Shown: positions 17,727 to 26,930 of the stretch, in pieces | How positions within the stretch are numbered: the first letter of the stretch is position 1 | Layout of the letters: each line of letters begins with the position of its first letter | Assembly: GCA_012719125.1 (NCBI GenBank) | Contig: JAAYAY010000061.1 | Span: 1 to 64,000, forward strand | Reading direction: 5' to 3' | Origin: Planctomycetaceae bacterium | GTDB taxonomy: Bacteria; Planctomycetota; Planctomycetia; Pirellulales; Thermoguttaceae | Length of the DNA stretch: 64,000 nt | Made by a program: the position numbers and the translations under genes | The notes under the pieces: model-generated | Database searches by the model: none | The model's input: the letters and a program-made list of their open reading frames with translations, nothing else | Told to the model about the DNA's origin: nothing

Positions 17727-18209
17727 ATGACACCGCAACAGATACCGAAAAGAAGCGTCCTCATGCGCGACGCCTGGTCGGGTCTGCTGGTGACCGCCGT
17801 CACACTCGGATGGTTTCTGATCGGCGGCTGGGCACTTCTTGGTGCGGTGGTTGTGGGTTACGATACTCCAGCGGGAAATGAGCTGCCCGGCGTGAAGGCC
17901 TTCACCTGGCTGGCATCGTTCTCAGTGGTTGCGGGCGTGGCTGCGTGGCTTCGCTTTCGATTCGTGTACCAAACGTTCCTGACCGGAACCAGGACCACCG
18001 GCGTTCTCGTCTCCGCATCTGTGCGCAGTGGTTCCGCCAAGCTGCGGTTCGAGTTCGTTCACGAGGGCAAGACGCACCGAGCCGTGAACTACGTCGCCGG
18101 CGGGCCATTTCCCAAGTCGGGTGAAACCGTGAATATTGTCTACGATCCGGCTAGACCGTCGCGAGCGTACGTCTGGGATGCGTACGTTCCCAAAAGACCT
18201 GCTGCGTGA
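17727..18209 (+). CDS. DUF3592-like membrane protein
   Basis: 160 residues from the ATG at 17727, which has GGAGG six bases upstream. The N-terminal half has two membrane spans (LLVTAVTLGWFLIGGWALLG and FTWLASFSVVAGVAAWL). The C-terminal half reads LRFEFVHEGKTHRAVNYV..GETVNIVYDPARPSRAYV, the beta-sandwich pattern of DUF3592 proteins. The frame extends upstream to 17637, but the strong Shine-Dalgarno sequence decides the later start. Function unknown. Confidence 0.7.
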   Translation: MTPQQIPKRSVLMRDAWSGLLVTAVTLGWFLIGGWALLGAVVVGYDTPAGNELPGVKAFTWLASFSVVAGVAAWLRFRFVYQTFLTGTRTTGVLVSASVRSGSAKLRFEFVHEGKTHRAVNYVAGGPFPKSGETVNIVYDPARPSRAYVWDAYVPKRPAA

Positions 18210-18283
18210 ACATTCACCCGCGATTTTGAATCCACCGGGATTGACGGCGTTCCGGCCTCTCCAACATCTTCGTCCATCGCGAC

Positions 18284-18312
18284 TTCGCACTCTCACGGTC
18301 CGAGTGTACAAT
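18284..18312 (+). promoter_or_regulatory. Putative promoter for the DUF4058 gene
   Basis: TTCGCA at 18284-18289 and TACAAT at 18307-18312 with 17 bp between them, about 60 bp before the ATG. The -35 matches the consensus at only four positions. Confidence 0.4.
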
Positions 18313-18372
18313 GCCGGTAGGCGACCGGCGGAGCCTCTCCGTCGAAGTGTCTCGAATTGAGGGGAGATAGCG

Positions 18373-19128
18373 ATGCCACTCCACGATTGGACCCGCGTAC
18401 CGTCGGGCTTGTTTCACGACTTTCACCAGAGTTGGTCAATTCGGATAAAAGACGCCTTGAACGCAGACCGGCTACCCAGCGGGACCGTCGCTCTGGTCGA
18501 GCAGCGATCCGGCCCGCGAGAACCTGACGTGCTGGCCATCGAGGCCCGGGCGCGACGACCTCGATTGGATCTGGATACCGGCGGCGTGGCCACCCAAGAG
18601 CCGCCGGCCACGCAGATGATTCGTCGTACCGGCAAGGAAATCTACGCCGGCAGGGCTAACCGCATTGTCATCCGGCATCACCTTGGACGGATTGTCGCGG
18701 TGATCGAGATCCTCTCGCCCGGCAACAAAGACAGCCGTGCGGCGCTGCGCGATTTCGTCGACAAGACGGTCCAATTTCTGCGCGAGGGAATCCACGTCCT
18801 GGTCGTCGACCTTTTCCCTCCCACAGTCCGCGATCCCTTGGGCATCCACAAGGTGATCTGGGACGAAATCGAAGAGGAACCGTTCGCGTTTCCCCCCGGA
18901 AAGGACCGCATCTTGGTCTCTTACGAATCGGGCGACGAGCGGGTTGCCTATATCGAGCCTGTCGCTGTAGACGACGCGCTGCCCGACATGCCGTTGTTCC
19001 TCGCGAGCCAGCTCCACGTCGCAGTCCCGCTGGAGTCAACCTATCAGGCGACGTGGGATGCCACGCCCCTGGAGTTGCGCCAGGCTGTCGAGACGGGAGT
19101 TCTCCCGCAGGCTGACGAGGAGGAGTGA
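18373..19128 (+). CDS. DUF4058 family protein
   Basis: 251 residues beginning MPLHDWTRVPSGLFHDFHQSW, the typical opening of DUF4058 proteins, which are found mainly in planctomycetes and cyanobacteria. The middle has VIRHHLGRIVAVIEILSPGNK. The E-x-LSPxNK core resembles the central strand of PD-(D/E)XK nuclease-like folds such as Uma2, but a nuclease activity is only an inference. The C-terminal part ends in SQLHVAVPLESTYQATWDA. The next gene starts 46 bp downstream on the same strand. Confidence 0.82.
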   Translation: MPLHDWTRVPSGLFHDFHQSWSIRIKDALNADRLPSGTVALVEQRSGPREPDVLAIEARARRPRLDLDTGGVATQEPPATQMIRRTGKEIYAGRANRIVIRHHLGRIVAVIEILSPGNKDSRAALRDFVDKTVQFLREGIHVLVVDLFPPTVRDPLGIHKVIWDEIEEEPFAFPPGKDRILVSYESGDERVAYIEPVAVDDALPDMPLFLASQLHVAVPLESTYQATWDATPLELRQAVETGVLPQADEEE

Positions 19129-19174
19129 GCCAATATCGAGTCTCGGTCAACACCCTCGTCCCGGAACCTGTCTC

Positions 19175-21001
19175 ATGGACAACTGGTTCGCGCTCCCCTT
19201 CGGCATCCTATCGGTGACGTCCTTCACCGTCATCGGCCTGCTGGCCCTTTGGGCGGCCGGTTCCCCATGGCATTGGCTCCTGCGGATCGCCGTCGTGCTG
19301 GCCGTGCTGTCGCCGCTGCTGTTCATTCCCGCCGAAGAACTTTGGTGCGCGGCGGTGCTCCAGGTGTGTACCGTCGCGGCAGGAATCGCCGTCTGGCGGT
19401 GGCGTGCGGCACGCCGTCAGGAGGGCAACAAGTCGCAAGACGCCGCCGCGCCCAAACGGCGCTTCGCAATCCAGTTCTCAATCCGCACCCTGTTGGCGCT
19501 CGCCTGCCTGGTGGCGATGCTCGCCCCGATTGTCATCCCTCTGGCGAGAAACAGATCGACCTCGCCGGCGCCGTGGGCGGCCGTTGCGGTCGGCGGCGCC
19601 TATGCCGGTTGCGCCGTACTGATCGGCGCTTGGTTGACTACGGGCGCTCGCAAGCGGCGTGCCTGGGCGGCGGCAGCCCTGTTCTGCGCGTGCCTTGCCG
19701 TGGCCGCCGCATGGTTCGAGTTGTGGTTCGTAATTCTCTTGTTCGATTTCTCGCAGAACTTTGTAGCACTGCTCTGGTTCGTCGTCTTCTCGTTCATCGC
19801 AGTCATCACCTGGCTGCTGCTTCGCCTCTGGTTCGCCGGACGACCTGCTGCAAACGGCACCTCCGGCCGCACCCGTCGGATCGCGGCCCGGTGCCTGTTC
19901 TGGTTGCTGCTGGCCGCTCTCGCGCTGCCGCCGGCCTATGTTGTCTGGCAGTTGAACCATCGGCTGCCGGTTCCTGACCTCGCTATCCCCGAGCCCAACG
20001 GCATCGACGACCTTGTGGCCGCCGGGACGGCCTTCGCCTCGAGCCCCATCCTGACCGCCGGCGCCGAACCGCAGTCGACCGAGGAACTGGCTGCCGAAGT
20101 CGCCAAGTACGCCGACGATTACGCCCGATTGCGACTCGGCCTCACCCGAGACATTCTCGCAGCCGTCTGGGCAAAGGACGGCAAGATCGACACGGCAGTA
20201 ATGATGTACGCAGTGAGCGCCGACGCCTGGCAGGCCGTGCGACTGGCGGCATCAGCCTTGGGCCGCGAAGCGCAACTGTCGCAACGGCAGAAGCGCTACG
20301 GCGACGCCGCCCGGATCGCACTCGACAATGTGCGTTTGGGTCAGGCGGTCATGCGCGACAGCCTGTTGGTCTATTATCTTACGGGTGCAGGAGTGGAACG
20401 CACGGGCAATCAGAGTCTGTATCAGGTGGTGCCCAGGCTGAGCGCCGACGAGTGCCGTGAGATCATCGCTGCCCTGGCCGAAATGGAACGCCGGCGCGAA
20501 CCGGTCGAAGATGCCTTGCGCCGGGATCGCATCTGTTGCGAAAACGCCTACGGCTGGCCTTACCACCTCTACGATCTGCTGGACCGTCTTGCACCCGACG
20601 ATCATCGTCAGCACCTCCTTGATATGCAAGACCGCCATCGAGCAGCGACGCGATTACTGATTGCGGAACTGGCGTTGCGCGCTTACCAACTCCAGCACGG
20701 CAGCTTGCCCGATCAACTGGACCGACTTTCCCCCGAATTCCTCGCGGAACTGCCGGTCGACCCCTTCGACCCCGCCGGCCGGCCCCTTCGCTACGTTCGC
20801 ACCGGCGACGCCTATCTCGTTTACAGCGTCGGCTACAACGGCCGAGACGACGGCGGGCAGCCCCCTCCCCGCGCGTACGAAGCGGAGACCGGCGGCGACC
20901 TGCGGCTCGACGTCTTCTTCACACCGGATGACGTCGAGACCGTTTCAAAGAAAAGGAATTCGCCGTCGGCCGGCGAGCCACAGGAGGCTCCGCTCGAATG
21001 A
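19175..21001 (+). CDS. Tandem membrane-protein paralog, copy 1
   Basis: 608 residues from the ATG at 19175. About seven membrane spans fill the first ~265 residues. A helical soluble domain follows, with PNGIDDLVAAGTAFASSPILTAG and LPDQLDRLSPEFLAELPVDPFD. The end, GRPLRYVRTGDAYLVYSVG..GRDDGG, is the motif seen at the C-terminus of many planctomycete surface proteins and pseudopilin-like domains. Copies 2 and 3 follow at 22133 and 23945 with the same order of blocks. The frame is open upstream to 19058, but that part overlaps DUF4058 and is not conserved. Function unknown. Confidence 0.72.
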   Translation: MDNWFALPFGILSVTSFTVIGLLALWAAGSPWHWLLRIAVVLAVLSPLLFIPAEELWCAAVLQVCTVAAGIAVWRWRAARRQEGNKSQDAAAPKRRFAIQFSIRTLLALACLVAMLAPIVIPLARNRSTSPAPWAAVAVGGAYAGCAVLIGAWLTTGARKRRAWAAAALFCACLAVAAAWFELWFVILLFDFSQNFVALLWFVVFSFIAVITWLLLRLWFAGRPAANGTSGRTRRIAARCLFWLLLAALALPPAYVVWQLNHRLPVPDLAIPEPNGIDDLVAAGTAFASSPILTAGAEPQSTEELAAEVAKYADDYARLRLGLTRDILAAVWAKDGKIDTAVMMYAVSADAWQAVRLAASALGREAQLSQRQKRYGDAARIALDNVRLGQAVMRDSLLVYYLTGAGVERTGNQSLYQVVPRLSADECREIIAALAEMERRREPVEDALRRDRICCENAYGWPYHLYDLLDRLAPDDHRQHLLDMQDRHRAATRLLIAELALRAYQLQHGSLPDQLDRLSPEFLAELPVDPFDPAGRPLRYVRTGDAYLVYSVGYNGRDDGGQPPPRAYEAETGGDLRLDVFFTPDDVETVSKKRNSPSAGEPQEAPLE

Positions 21002-21035
21002 TCGCTGCACCGTGCCGGAGCCCGCACGGCCCAGA

Positions 21036-21389
21036 TCACTCGAAGCCTACCACGAGCGTCTTTCCGAGAGCCTCCGCGTAACGCGTCAACGTCACTACGG
21101 TTGGATTGGCTTCGCTTTCATTCTCCAGTCGCGAGAGGGCCGCACGGCCGATGCCGCTTCTCTGCTCCACGTCGGACAGACTCAGCCCCTGTGCCTGGCG
21201 TTCGGCTTTGAGTACTTTCAGTGCGTCGCGAACGGCAACCCTGACCCGATTGCGGGCGGCTTTCACCCGCCGCCCCTTCGCGAGGATTTCCTTCTTGTCA
21301 CGTTCGGCCTCGCCCCGCGCACGATTCCATCGCTGCTCCTCCTCGGGAGTGAGGTCGCGGTGAACACGCTTGGCCTGTCGTTTGGTCAT
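21036..21389 (-). CDS. XRE-family antitoxin/regulator
   Basis: 117 residues. The C-terminal half is a helix-turn-helix: GLSLSDVEQRSGIGRAAL then SRLENESEANPTVVTLTRYAEALG, an XRE/Cro-type DNA-binding domain. The N-terminal half is basic and helical, and may contact the toxin. It starts five bases after the stop of the BrnT-like gene and shares its promoter at 21662-21689. Toxin first and HTH antitoxin second is the order seen in HigBA- and BrnTA-type systems, where the antitoxin represses the operon. Confidence 0.8.
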   Translation of the reverse strand: MTKRQAKRVHRDLTPEEEQRWNRARGEAERDKKEILAKGRRVKAARNRVRVAVRDALKVLKAERQAQGLSLSDVEQRSGIGRAALSRLENESEANPTVVTLTRYAEALGKTLVVGFE

Positions 21390-21394
21390 ATTGA

Positions 21395-21634
21395 CTAGCC
21401 CTCCACTTCATACGCGGTGACCGGAAGCACCGTCGTCTCGTCAAGAAACTCGTATACACAGGCAAGGTACTTACCGGTCGCTGTCTCGCCGAACGCGATC
21501 TCACGACCAGACGAATGACTCTTGTCGATCTCGTCCGGATCGCATACCACCTCCTCGAATTCGTCTGGCGTCACACCGTGTTCTGCGACATGCTGCTCGA
21601 TCTGGTCATTCCAAATAAAGAGATAAACCGGCAC
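21395..21634 (-). CDS. BrnT-like toxin of a type II toxin-antitoxin pair
   Basis: 79 residues: FIWNDQIEQHVAEHGVTPDEFEEVV resembles the BrnT opening (WDxxKxxxNxxKHGV), and the SGREIAFGETATGKYL plus VTAYEV strands continue the small RelE-like fold. It would act as an mRNA-cleaving toxin; that is a family inference. Translation starts at a GTG with GGAGG nine bases upstream. The HTH gene follows directly. The pair sits between copies 1 and 2 of the membrane paralogs, on the opposite strand. Confidence 0.72.
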   Translation of the reverse strand: MPVYLFIWNDQIEQHVAEHGVTPDEFEEVVCDPDEIDKSHSSGREIAFGETATGKYLACVYEFLDETTVLPVTAYEVEG

Positions 21635-21661
21635 AGGTCACCGCCTCCGGTGTTGCAATAT

Positions 21662-21689
21662 ATTATAACATCTTTTTCCGGCTGGTCAA
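21662..21689 (-). promoter_or_regulatory. Promoter of the toxin-antitoxin operon
   Basis: On the minus strand, TTGACC (21684-21689) and a perfect TATAAT (21662-21667) are 16 bp apart, about 28 bp before the toxin start. GCTTGACCAG around the -35 has an exact inverted partner at 21749-21758, which may be an operator or part of a divergent promoter. Confidence 0.72.
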
Positions 21690-21776
21690 GCTGAATAGTT
21701 GAATGCCGGGCCGCGTTGGTTGCCCTCGCCGACAGACATTTCTGTTCCGCTTGACCAGGAATATCCTATCAGCATA

Positions 21777-21906
21777 GAGTCACGGTGAACACCCTCATTC
21801 CGGCCCCAACCCCTATAGTGACGGCGGTCTGCGCCTGGATGAGATGTTCCCACCCGACGACGCGACCAGCACGATCGACGCGACCACCGAGAACGATGCC
21901 CAGTAG
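21777..21906 (+). pseudogene. Remnant of a fourth membrane-protein paralog (leader plus C-terminal tail only)
   Basis: The GAACACCCTCATTCCGG stretch near 21787 matches the leader just before copy 1 (CAACACCCTCGTCCCGG near 19149). Instead of an ATG and ~570 codons, it runs straight into codons for SDGGLRLDEMFPPDDATST and a TAG at 21904-21906, which matches the tail of copy 1 (GGDLRLDVFFTPDDVET) and copy 2 (GDPRLDVFFSRDDD). So an internal deletion has removed nearly the whole gene. The rest of the 21690-22132 spacer holds no gene I can support. Confidence 0.65.
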
Positions 21907-22132
21907 CAGGCTCCGATAAGGTTGTTCCACACAAATCCCGTACTGGGATTCCAAGATCCCCCAAATTCTGTCGAAAGACCTCAGGAGGAAGGGCAAACGA
22001 CATATCCGGCAAAAAGCTTCGGCGGGTAAGTCAAAGGGACGGCCACCGGCCGCTTCCTCACGCCCGCTTGACAAGGAACCTCACACCCATCAAGATCCAC
22101 GGCCCCAACACCCTCCCTCCGAATCCATCCTC

Positions 22133-23914
22133 ATGGGCAATTGGCTTCCACTTTCACTTGTCCTCGGCGTCGTGCTGGTCACGTCGTATATCAGCATGGG
22201 CTTGCTGGCCTTATGGGCTGCCACTTCTCGATGGTATTGGTTGTTGCGTAGCGCCGTCGTGCTGGCCGTACTCTCACTGCTGCTCTTCATTTCCGCCTAT
22301 GAACTATGGAGCCTGTTGGCACTACAGGCGTGTACCGTCGTGGGAGGAAACACGATCTGGCGGTGGTGCGCGGCACGCCGACAGGAGGGCGGCAAGGCAG
22401 TAAACGCCGTCCTGGCCAAACAGCGATTCGCGATCCAGTTCTCAATCCGCGCCCTGTTGGCCCTGACCTGCCTGATTGCGATGCTCACACCGACGCTCGT
22501 TCTCGTGGTAAGAAACACGGAGGCCTCCGCTGAATTGTGGGTGGCGACTGTGTTGGGCGGTATTTGCGGCGGTTATGCCGTGCTGATCGGTGCGTGGTTG
22601 GGTACAACTCGACGCAAGTGGCCTTTCTGGCTGGCGGCAGCGCTGTCGTGCGTGGGGCTCGCGTCGCTCGCCGCATGGTTCGACTTCTGGCTCACGCTCG
22701 TGTTCTCTGAGAGCCTTGCGGCACTGGTCTGGGTCGTTGTCATCCCGGTAGTTGCGGCGACGACCTGGCTCCTGCTTCGCCTTTGGTTCGCTGGCGGGAC
22801 CACTCCAGCCGGCACGGTTGGCCGCACCCGTCGGTTTGCGGCCCGGAGCATGTTCTGGCTGCTGCTTGCCGCTCTCGCGCTGCCGCCGGCCTATGTTGCC
22901 TGGGAATTGGCCCATCCTCTGCCGGTTCCAGACCTCCCGGTCCCTCGGCCGAACGGCATCGACGACATTGTGGCGGCCGGGAAGGCCTTGGACACAAGTC
23001 CGATCCTGAGCGCTGGCGCCGAACCGCAATCGACCGAAGAACTGGCTGCCGAAGTCGCCAAATACGCCGACGACTACGCGCGACTACGACTCGGCCTCAC
23101 GCGAGACATTCTCGCAACCATCTGGGCAGTGGACGGGAAGATCGATACGGCGGCAGTATTCTCCACGGGACCCACCGCTGCCAACAGTGATGCAGTGCGA
23201 CACGCTGCACAGGGCTTGATGCGCGAATCGCAACTGGCGCAACAACAGAAACGCTACGGCGATGCCGCGCGGATTGCACTCGACAATATGCACTTGGGCC
23301 AAGTGGTCACCCGGAATGGCCTGTTGATCGACTATCTTACTGGGGTAATGATCGAACGCATGGGCGATCAGAGTCTGTATGAAGTACTGCCCCAATTGAA
23401 CGCCGATGAGTGTCGTGACATGATCGCAGCCTTGGCGGGGATGGAACGTCGGCGTGAACCGATCGAGGATGTCTTGCGCCGCGAACGCATTTGTTCCGAG
23501 AACTTGTTCGGCTGGTTTGGTCACTTCCACGATCTGGCAATTCGACTTGCATCCACGGATCATCGCCGGCGCATGTTCGGCGTGCGCGACCGCCAGCAAG
23601 CAACGACACGGTTGCTGATTGCGGAATTGGCGTTGCATGCTTACCAACTTGAACACGGAGCCCTGCCGGATCAACTGGACCAACTGACGCCCGAATTCCT
23701 CACGGAGCTACCTGTCGACCCGTTCGATCGCAGGGGCCGGCCGCTTCGCTACGTTCGCACCGAGGACGGATATGTCCTTTACAGTATCGGCCGCGACGGC
23801 GAAGATGACGGCGGACGGCCGACTGCTCCGCACACGGAGATTGACGGCGACCCGCGCCTCGATGTCTTCTTCTCGCGCGACGATGACCTTGAGACCGGTC
23901 CTCCGAACGAATAG
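22133..23914 (+). CDS. Tandem membrane-protein paralog, copy 2
   Basis: 593 residues, collinear with copy 1: the same MGNW/MDNW start, GLLALWAA, RFAIQFSIRALLAL, AEPQSTEELAAEVAKYADDY, QKRYGDAARIALDN and DPFDRRGRPLRYVRTEDGYVLYS blocks. About seven membrane spans lead into an extracytoplasmic helical domain. A TTGACA at 22068-22073 with a weak CAAGAT 17 bp later may be its promoter. It is separated from copy 3 by only 30 bp, so copies 2 and 3 are probably co-transcribed. Function unknown. Confidence 0.72.
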   Translation: MGNWLPLSLVLGVVLVTSYISMGLLALWAATSRWYWLLRSAVVLAVLSLLLFISAYELWSLLALQACTVVGGNTIWRWCAARRQEGGKAVNAVLAKQRFAIQFSIRALLALTCLIAMLTPTLVLVVRNTEASAELWVATVLGGICGGYAVLIGAWLGTTRRKWPFWLAAALSCVGLASLAAWFDFWLTLVFSESLAALVWVVVIPVVAATTWLLLRLWFAGGTTPAGTVGRTRRFAARSMFWLLLAALALPPAYVAWELAHPLPVPDLPVPRPNGIDDIVAAGKALDTSPILSAGAEPQSTEELAAEVAKYADDYARLRLGLTRDILATIWAVDGKIDTAAVFSTGPTAANSDAVRHAAQGLMRESQLAQQQKRYGDAARIALDNMHLGQVVTRNGLLIDYLTGVMIERMGDQSLYEVLPQLNADECRDMIAALAGMERRREPIEDVLRRERICSENLFGWFGHFHDLAIRLASTDHRRRMFGVRDRQQATTRLLIAELALHAYQLEHGALPDQLDQLTPEFLTELPVDPFDRRGRPLRYVRTEDGYVLYSIGRDGEDDGGRPTAPHTEIDGDPRLDVFFSRDDDLETGPPNE

Positions 23915-23944
23915 ACGTCAGATTCCAATCCCGGACCCAACCCC

Positions 23945-25831
23945 ATGGCCAACTGGCTTCCCCTCTCGCTAGTCTTCGGTGTCGTGCTGGTCACGTCGTA
24001 TACCAGCATGGGCCTGCTGGCCCTGTGGGCCGCCACGTCTCGATGGCATTGGCTGCTTCGCACCATTGTTGTCCTGGCCGTCCTCGCACCGCTACTGCTG
24101 ATTCCCGCCTACGAACCGTGGATCGTGTTCTTCCTGCAGGCGTGTACCGTCGCGTTGGGTGTCCAGGTGTGGCGCTCGCGGGCGGCGCGAAGGCGATGGA
24201 GAGAAGTGTCCGACGGATCACGCCCGCCGAAACGCCGATTCCGTTTCTACCTCAGCACGCTGTTGGCAATCACACCGCTCGTTGCGCTACTCACGATAAT
24301 CGCCACCCGGATCGTCGCAAATCTGCCCGAACAGAACGCCACGGCCTGGACGACCATCGTACTCAACGGCCTGTGCAGCGGCTGCACCGCGCTGCTGGGT
24401 GCCTGGATGGTTGCCGGAGATCGCAAGTGGATTGTTCGGCCGGCAGCATTCGTACTCTGCTTGGGCCTTGCTGCTGTGATGGCCGCGTTCGATGGGCTTC
24501 TCGTGTCGGCTTTCCCCCAAAGATACTGGCCGCCATTCCCGGCGACCGTGGCGACGATGATCCGTGACGGAGTTATGCCGTGGCGACTGGATGTCGTGCT
24601 GCCTTGGTTTGTGATCACACCCGCCCTCACCCTTGGGCTATGGATGATGGTCGCTCTCTGGCATCGAGGAACAATCGCGTCCCACGTTTGCGGTGATCCT
24701 CACGTCAGCGCACCACAACGTCGTCACGGTCGCCGGATCGCGGCTCGATGTGTCTTCGCTGCGCTGTTCGCCGCTCTCGCCTTGCCTCCTGCACTCGTGG
24801 TCGAGAAACTGCTCCATCCGCTGCCGCCCCTGCCGGACGTCACGGTTCCCGTACCCAACGGACTCGACGACATTGTGGCCGCCGCGAAGGAACTCGAGAA
24901 GAGCTCAATCTTGAGCATGGCGGCAGAGCCGAGTTCCACGGACGAACTGGCGGCAGAGGTCGCGAAATACGCCGGAGCCTACCAGCGGCTGCGACAGGGC
25001 CTCTCCCGCGATGTGGGGCCGGAATTCTGGACCCATGAGGAGGATCTTGCCGACGTATACAACGCGTCAGTGAACAACCTTATGCGGATGCGATGGGCGG
25101 CCCGCGCCTTGATGCGGGAGGCCGAGTTGGCGCAGCAACAGAACAGACACAACGACGCGGTAAGGATCGCCTTGGAAAATGTCCGATTCGGCCAGGTCAT
25201 CAGCCGAGACGCCTTGATGGTCGATTACCTGACCGGTAGAGCTATCGAAGAAATCGGGGATCAAAGCCTGTACCAATCCTTGCCTCATCTGAACGCCGAG
25301 CAGTGTCGCGAGGCAATTGCGGCGCTGGTCGAAGTCGAGCGGCGCCGCGAACCGATCGATGAGGTGCTGCGGCGAGATCGGATTTGGGAGGAACACGTTG
25401 GCGGCTGGTTTCACCGTTTCTGCCAGTTGCTGAGCGACTCCTTGCCGAGCAAGGACTCCGGAAACACAAGCAGATTCCATGCTTTCAAAGGCCTCAAAGA
25501 TGCAGTGACGCGATTGCTGATCCTGGAGTTGGCAGTGCTGGAGTATCGACTCGAGCGCGGCGAGCTGCCCGATCGCTTGGAGCAGTTGACGCCGGAATTC
25601 CTGGATGAGTTGCCGATCGATCCGTTTGATTCCGAAGGTCGGCCCCTTCGCTACGTCCGCACCGACGACGGCTTTCTCATCTACAGCATCGGCGAGGACG
25701 GCAAAGATGACGGCGGCCGGCTGCCGGCAAGGAAGGGCCGCTACTTGACCAACGAGAATGGCGACGGCGACCTTTGGCTGGATGCCTGCTTCGCCCCGGA
25801 GGAATCGGCCGACGACGCTGCGAACCAATGA
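23945..25831 (+). CDS. Tandem membrane-protein paralog, copy 3
   Basis: 628 residues and the most divergent of the three. It shares MANWLPLSLVFGVVLVTSYT with copy 2 almost exactly but has different middle membrane segments (residues ~100-250). The soluble domain is again collinear: PNGLDDIVAAAKELEKSSIL, AEPSSTDELAAEVAKYA, LPIDPFDSEGRPLRYVRTDD and GKDDGG. The strong N-terminal identity to copy 2 against a diverged centre suggests gene conversion at the 5' end. It converges with the SMP-30 gene 25 bp away. Confidence 0.72.
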   Translation: MANWLPLSLVFGVVLVTSYTSMGLLALWAATSRWHWLLRTIVVLAVLAPLLLIPAYEPWIVFFLQACTVALGVQVWRSRAARRRWREVSDGSRPPKRRFRFYLSTLLAITPLVALLTIIATRIVANLPEQNATAWTTIVLNGLCSGCTALLGAWMVAGDRKWIVRPAAFVLCLGLAAVMAAFDGLLVSAFPQRYWPPFPATVATMIRDGVMPWRLDVVLPWFVITPALTLGLWMMVALWHRGTIASHVCGDPHVSAPQRRHGRRIAARCVFAALFAALALPPALVVEKLLHPLPPLPDVTVPVPNGLDDIVAAAKELEKSSILSMAAEPSSTDELAAEVAKYAGAYQRLRQGLSRDVGPEFWTHEEDLADVYNASVNNLMRMRWAARALMREAELAQQQNRHNDAVRIALENVRFGQVISRDALMVDYLTGRAIEEIGDQSLYQSLPHLNAEQCREAIAALVEVERRREPIDEVLRRDRIWEEHVGGWFHRFCQLLSDSLPSKDSGNTSRFHAFKGLKDAVTRLLILELAVLEYRLERGELPDRLEQLTPEFLDELPIDPFDSEGRPLRYVRTDDGFLIYSIGEDGKDDGGRLPARKGRYLTNENGDGDLWLDACFAPEESADDAANQ

Positions 25832-25856
25832 CCTCCGACAACTCCCCGGCGTCCGC

Positions 25857-26843
25857 TCAACGATTTCCGTTCAGTTTCACCCGGCACAGAAACATGTCCG
25901 CCGTGATGTAGAGCGTGCTCCCGTCGGCGTCAAAACAGCAGTTGGCAGTGGGCACGCCGGGATTGATCCGGCCGAGGAAGGTGCCGTCGGGAGCGAACAC
26001 GTTCACGCCCCCTGGGCCGGTGGCGAACAGGTTGCCCTGGGCGTCGACCTTCATTCCGTCGGGCAGGCCCTTGAGACGGCCGACCCATTCGGTGGCATCG
26101 AAGAACACTCGTCCCTCGTCGATCGTACCGTCAGGCTGAACGTTGTAGGCCATCCAGACGGCACGCTTGGGATCGCTCTGGGCCACGTAGAGCGTCTTTT
26201 CGTCGGGCGAGAAAGCGATGCCGTTGGGCCGCGTCAGCTTGTCGGTCAGCAAGGTGAGACGAGCGTCGGTGCCCAGCCGGTAGACGCCGCAGAACCCCAA
26301 CTCGCCGATCTTCTCGCGATCTTCGGGCAAGAGACCGTACGGAGGGTCGGTGAAGTAGAGATCGCCGCTGGACTTGAAGACGGCGTCGTTCGGGCTGTTG
26401 AGCCGCCGGCCGCGATAGCGGTCGGCCAAGGTGGTGAACCGGCCGTCGGCCTCCAGCCGGGCGACCCGCCGGTCGCCGTGCTGGCAGAGGACCAGCCGCC
26501 CCTTGCTGTCCAGCAGCAGCCCGTTCGACCCCGATTCGCCGCCGCGCGGCTGGTCGCCCGTGTAGCCTGCCGGCTTGAGAAATGTGCTGATCCCTTCCCC
26601 CTCTTTCCATTTCATCACGGCGTTGTTGGGGATGTCGGAGAACAGGACATAGCCGCCGTCGTCGACCCAGACCGGTCCTTCAGACCACTCGAACCCTTCG
26701 GCCAGCTTCTCGAGCCGGGCATTCGGGGGCACAATCTCATCGAACCGCGGATCGACGCGCTCGATTTCGCCAAACGGCTCGGCCGACACGCACGGCGCCA
26801 CTGCCAACAGAAGCAACGAACAGGTAAGAAGTAATCTGGACAT
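25857..26843 (-). CDS. SMP-30/gluconolactonase-like exported protein
   Basis: 328 residues from the ATG at 26843, which has GGAGG eight bases upstream. A TTG five codons earlier would place that Shine-Dalgarno inside the gene and is rejected. A signal peptide (LLLTCSLLLLAVAPCVSA) precedes a six-bladed propeller: EGPVWVDDGGYVLFSD, GGESGSNGLLLD, LNSPNDAVFKSSGDLYFTDP (the metal-binding N-D pair), RPNGIAFSPDEKTLYVAQ and DGMKVDAQGNLFATGPGGV. These fit calcium- or zinc-dependent lactonases of sugar metabolism. The substrate is not known. Confidence 0.85.
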   Translation of the reverse strand: MSRLLLTCSLLLLAVAPCVSAEPFGEIERVDPRFDEIVPPNARLEKLAEGFEWSEGPVWVDDGGYVLFSDIPNNAVMKWKEGEGISTFLKPAGYTGDQPRGGESGSNGLLLDSKGRLVLCQHGDRRVARLEADGRFTTLADRYRGRRLNSPNDAVFKSSGDLYFTDPPYGLLPEDREKIGELGFCGVYRLGTDARLTLLTDKLTRPNGIAFSPDEKTLYVAQSDPKRAVWMAYNVQPDGTIDEGRVFFDATEWVGRLKGLPDGMKVDAQGNLFATGPGGVNVFAPDGTFLGRINPGVPTANCCFDADGSTLYITADMFLCRVKLNGNR

Positions 26844-26930
26844 GGAAAGGTCCTCCAAGAATGGTCGTCGATCGTCTTGCGGGCAGAAGCGGAAATGATG
26901 AAGGTTGGGGCATCATGATTCGGCGCTTGG

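Noticed and set aside
21686-22074. Two small minus-strand open frames upstream of paralog 2
   Set aside because: They overlap the paralog remnant and promoter region on the opposite strand and have no motif.
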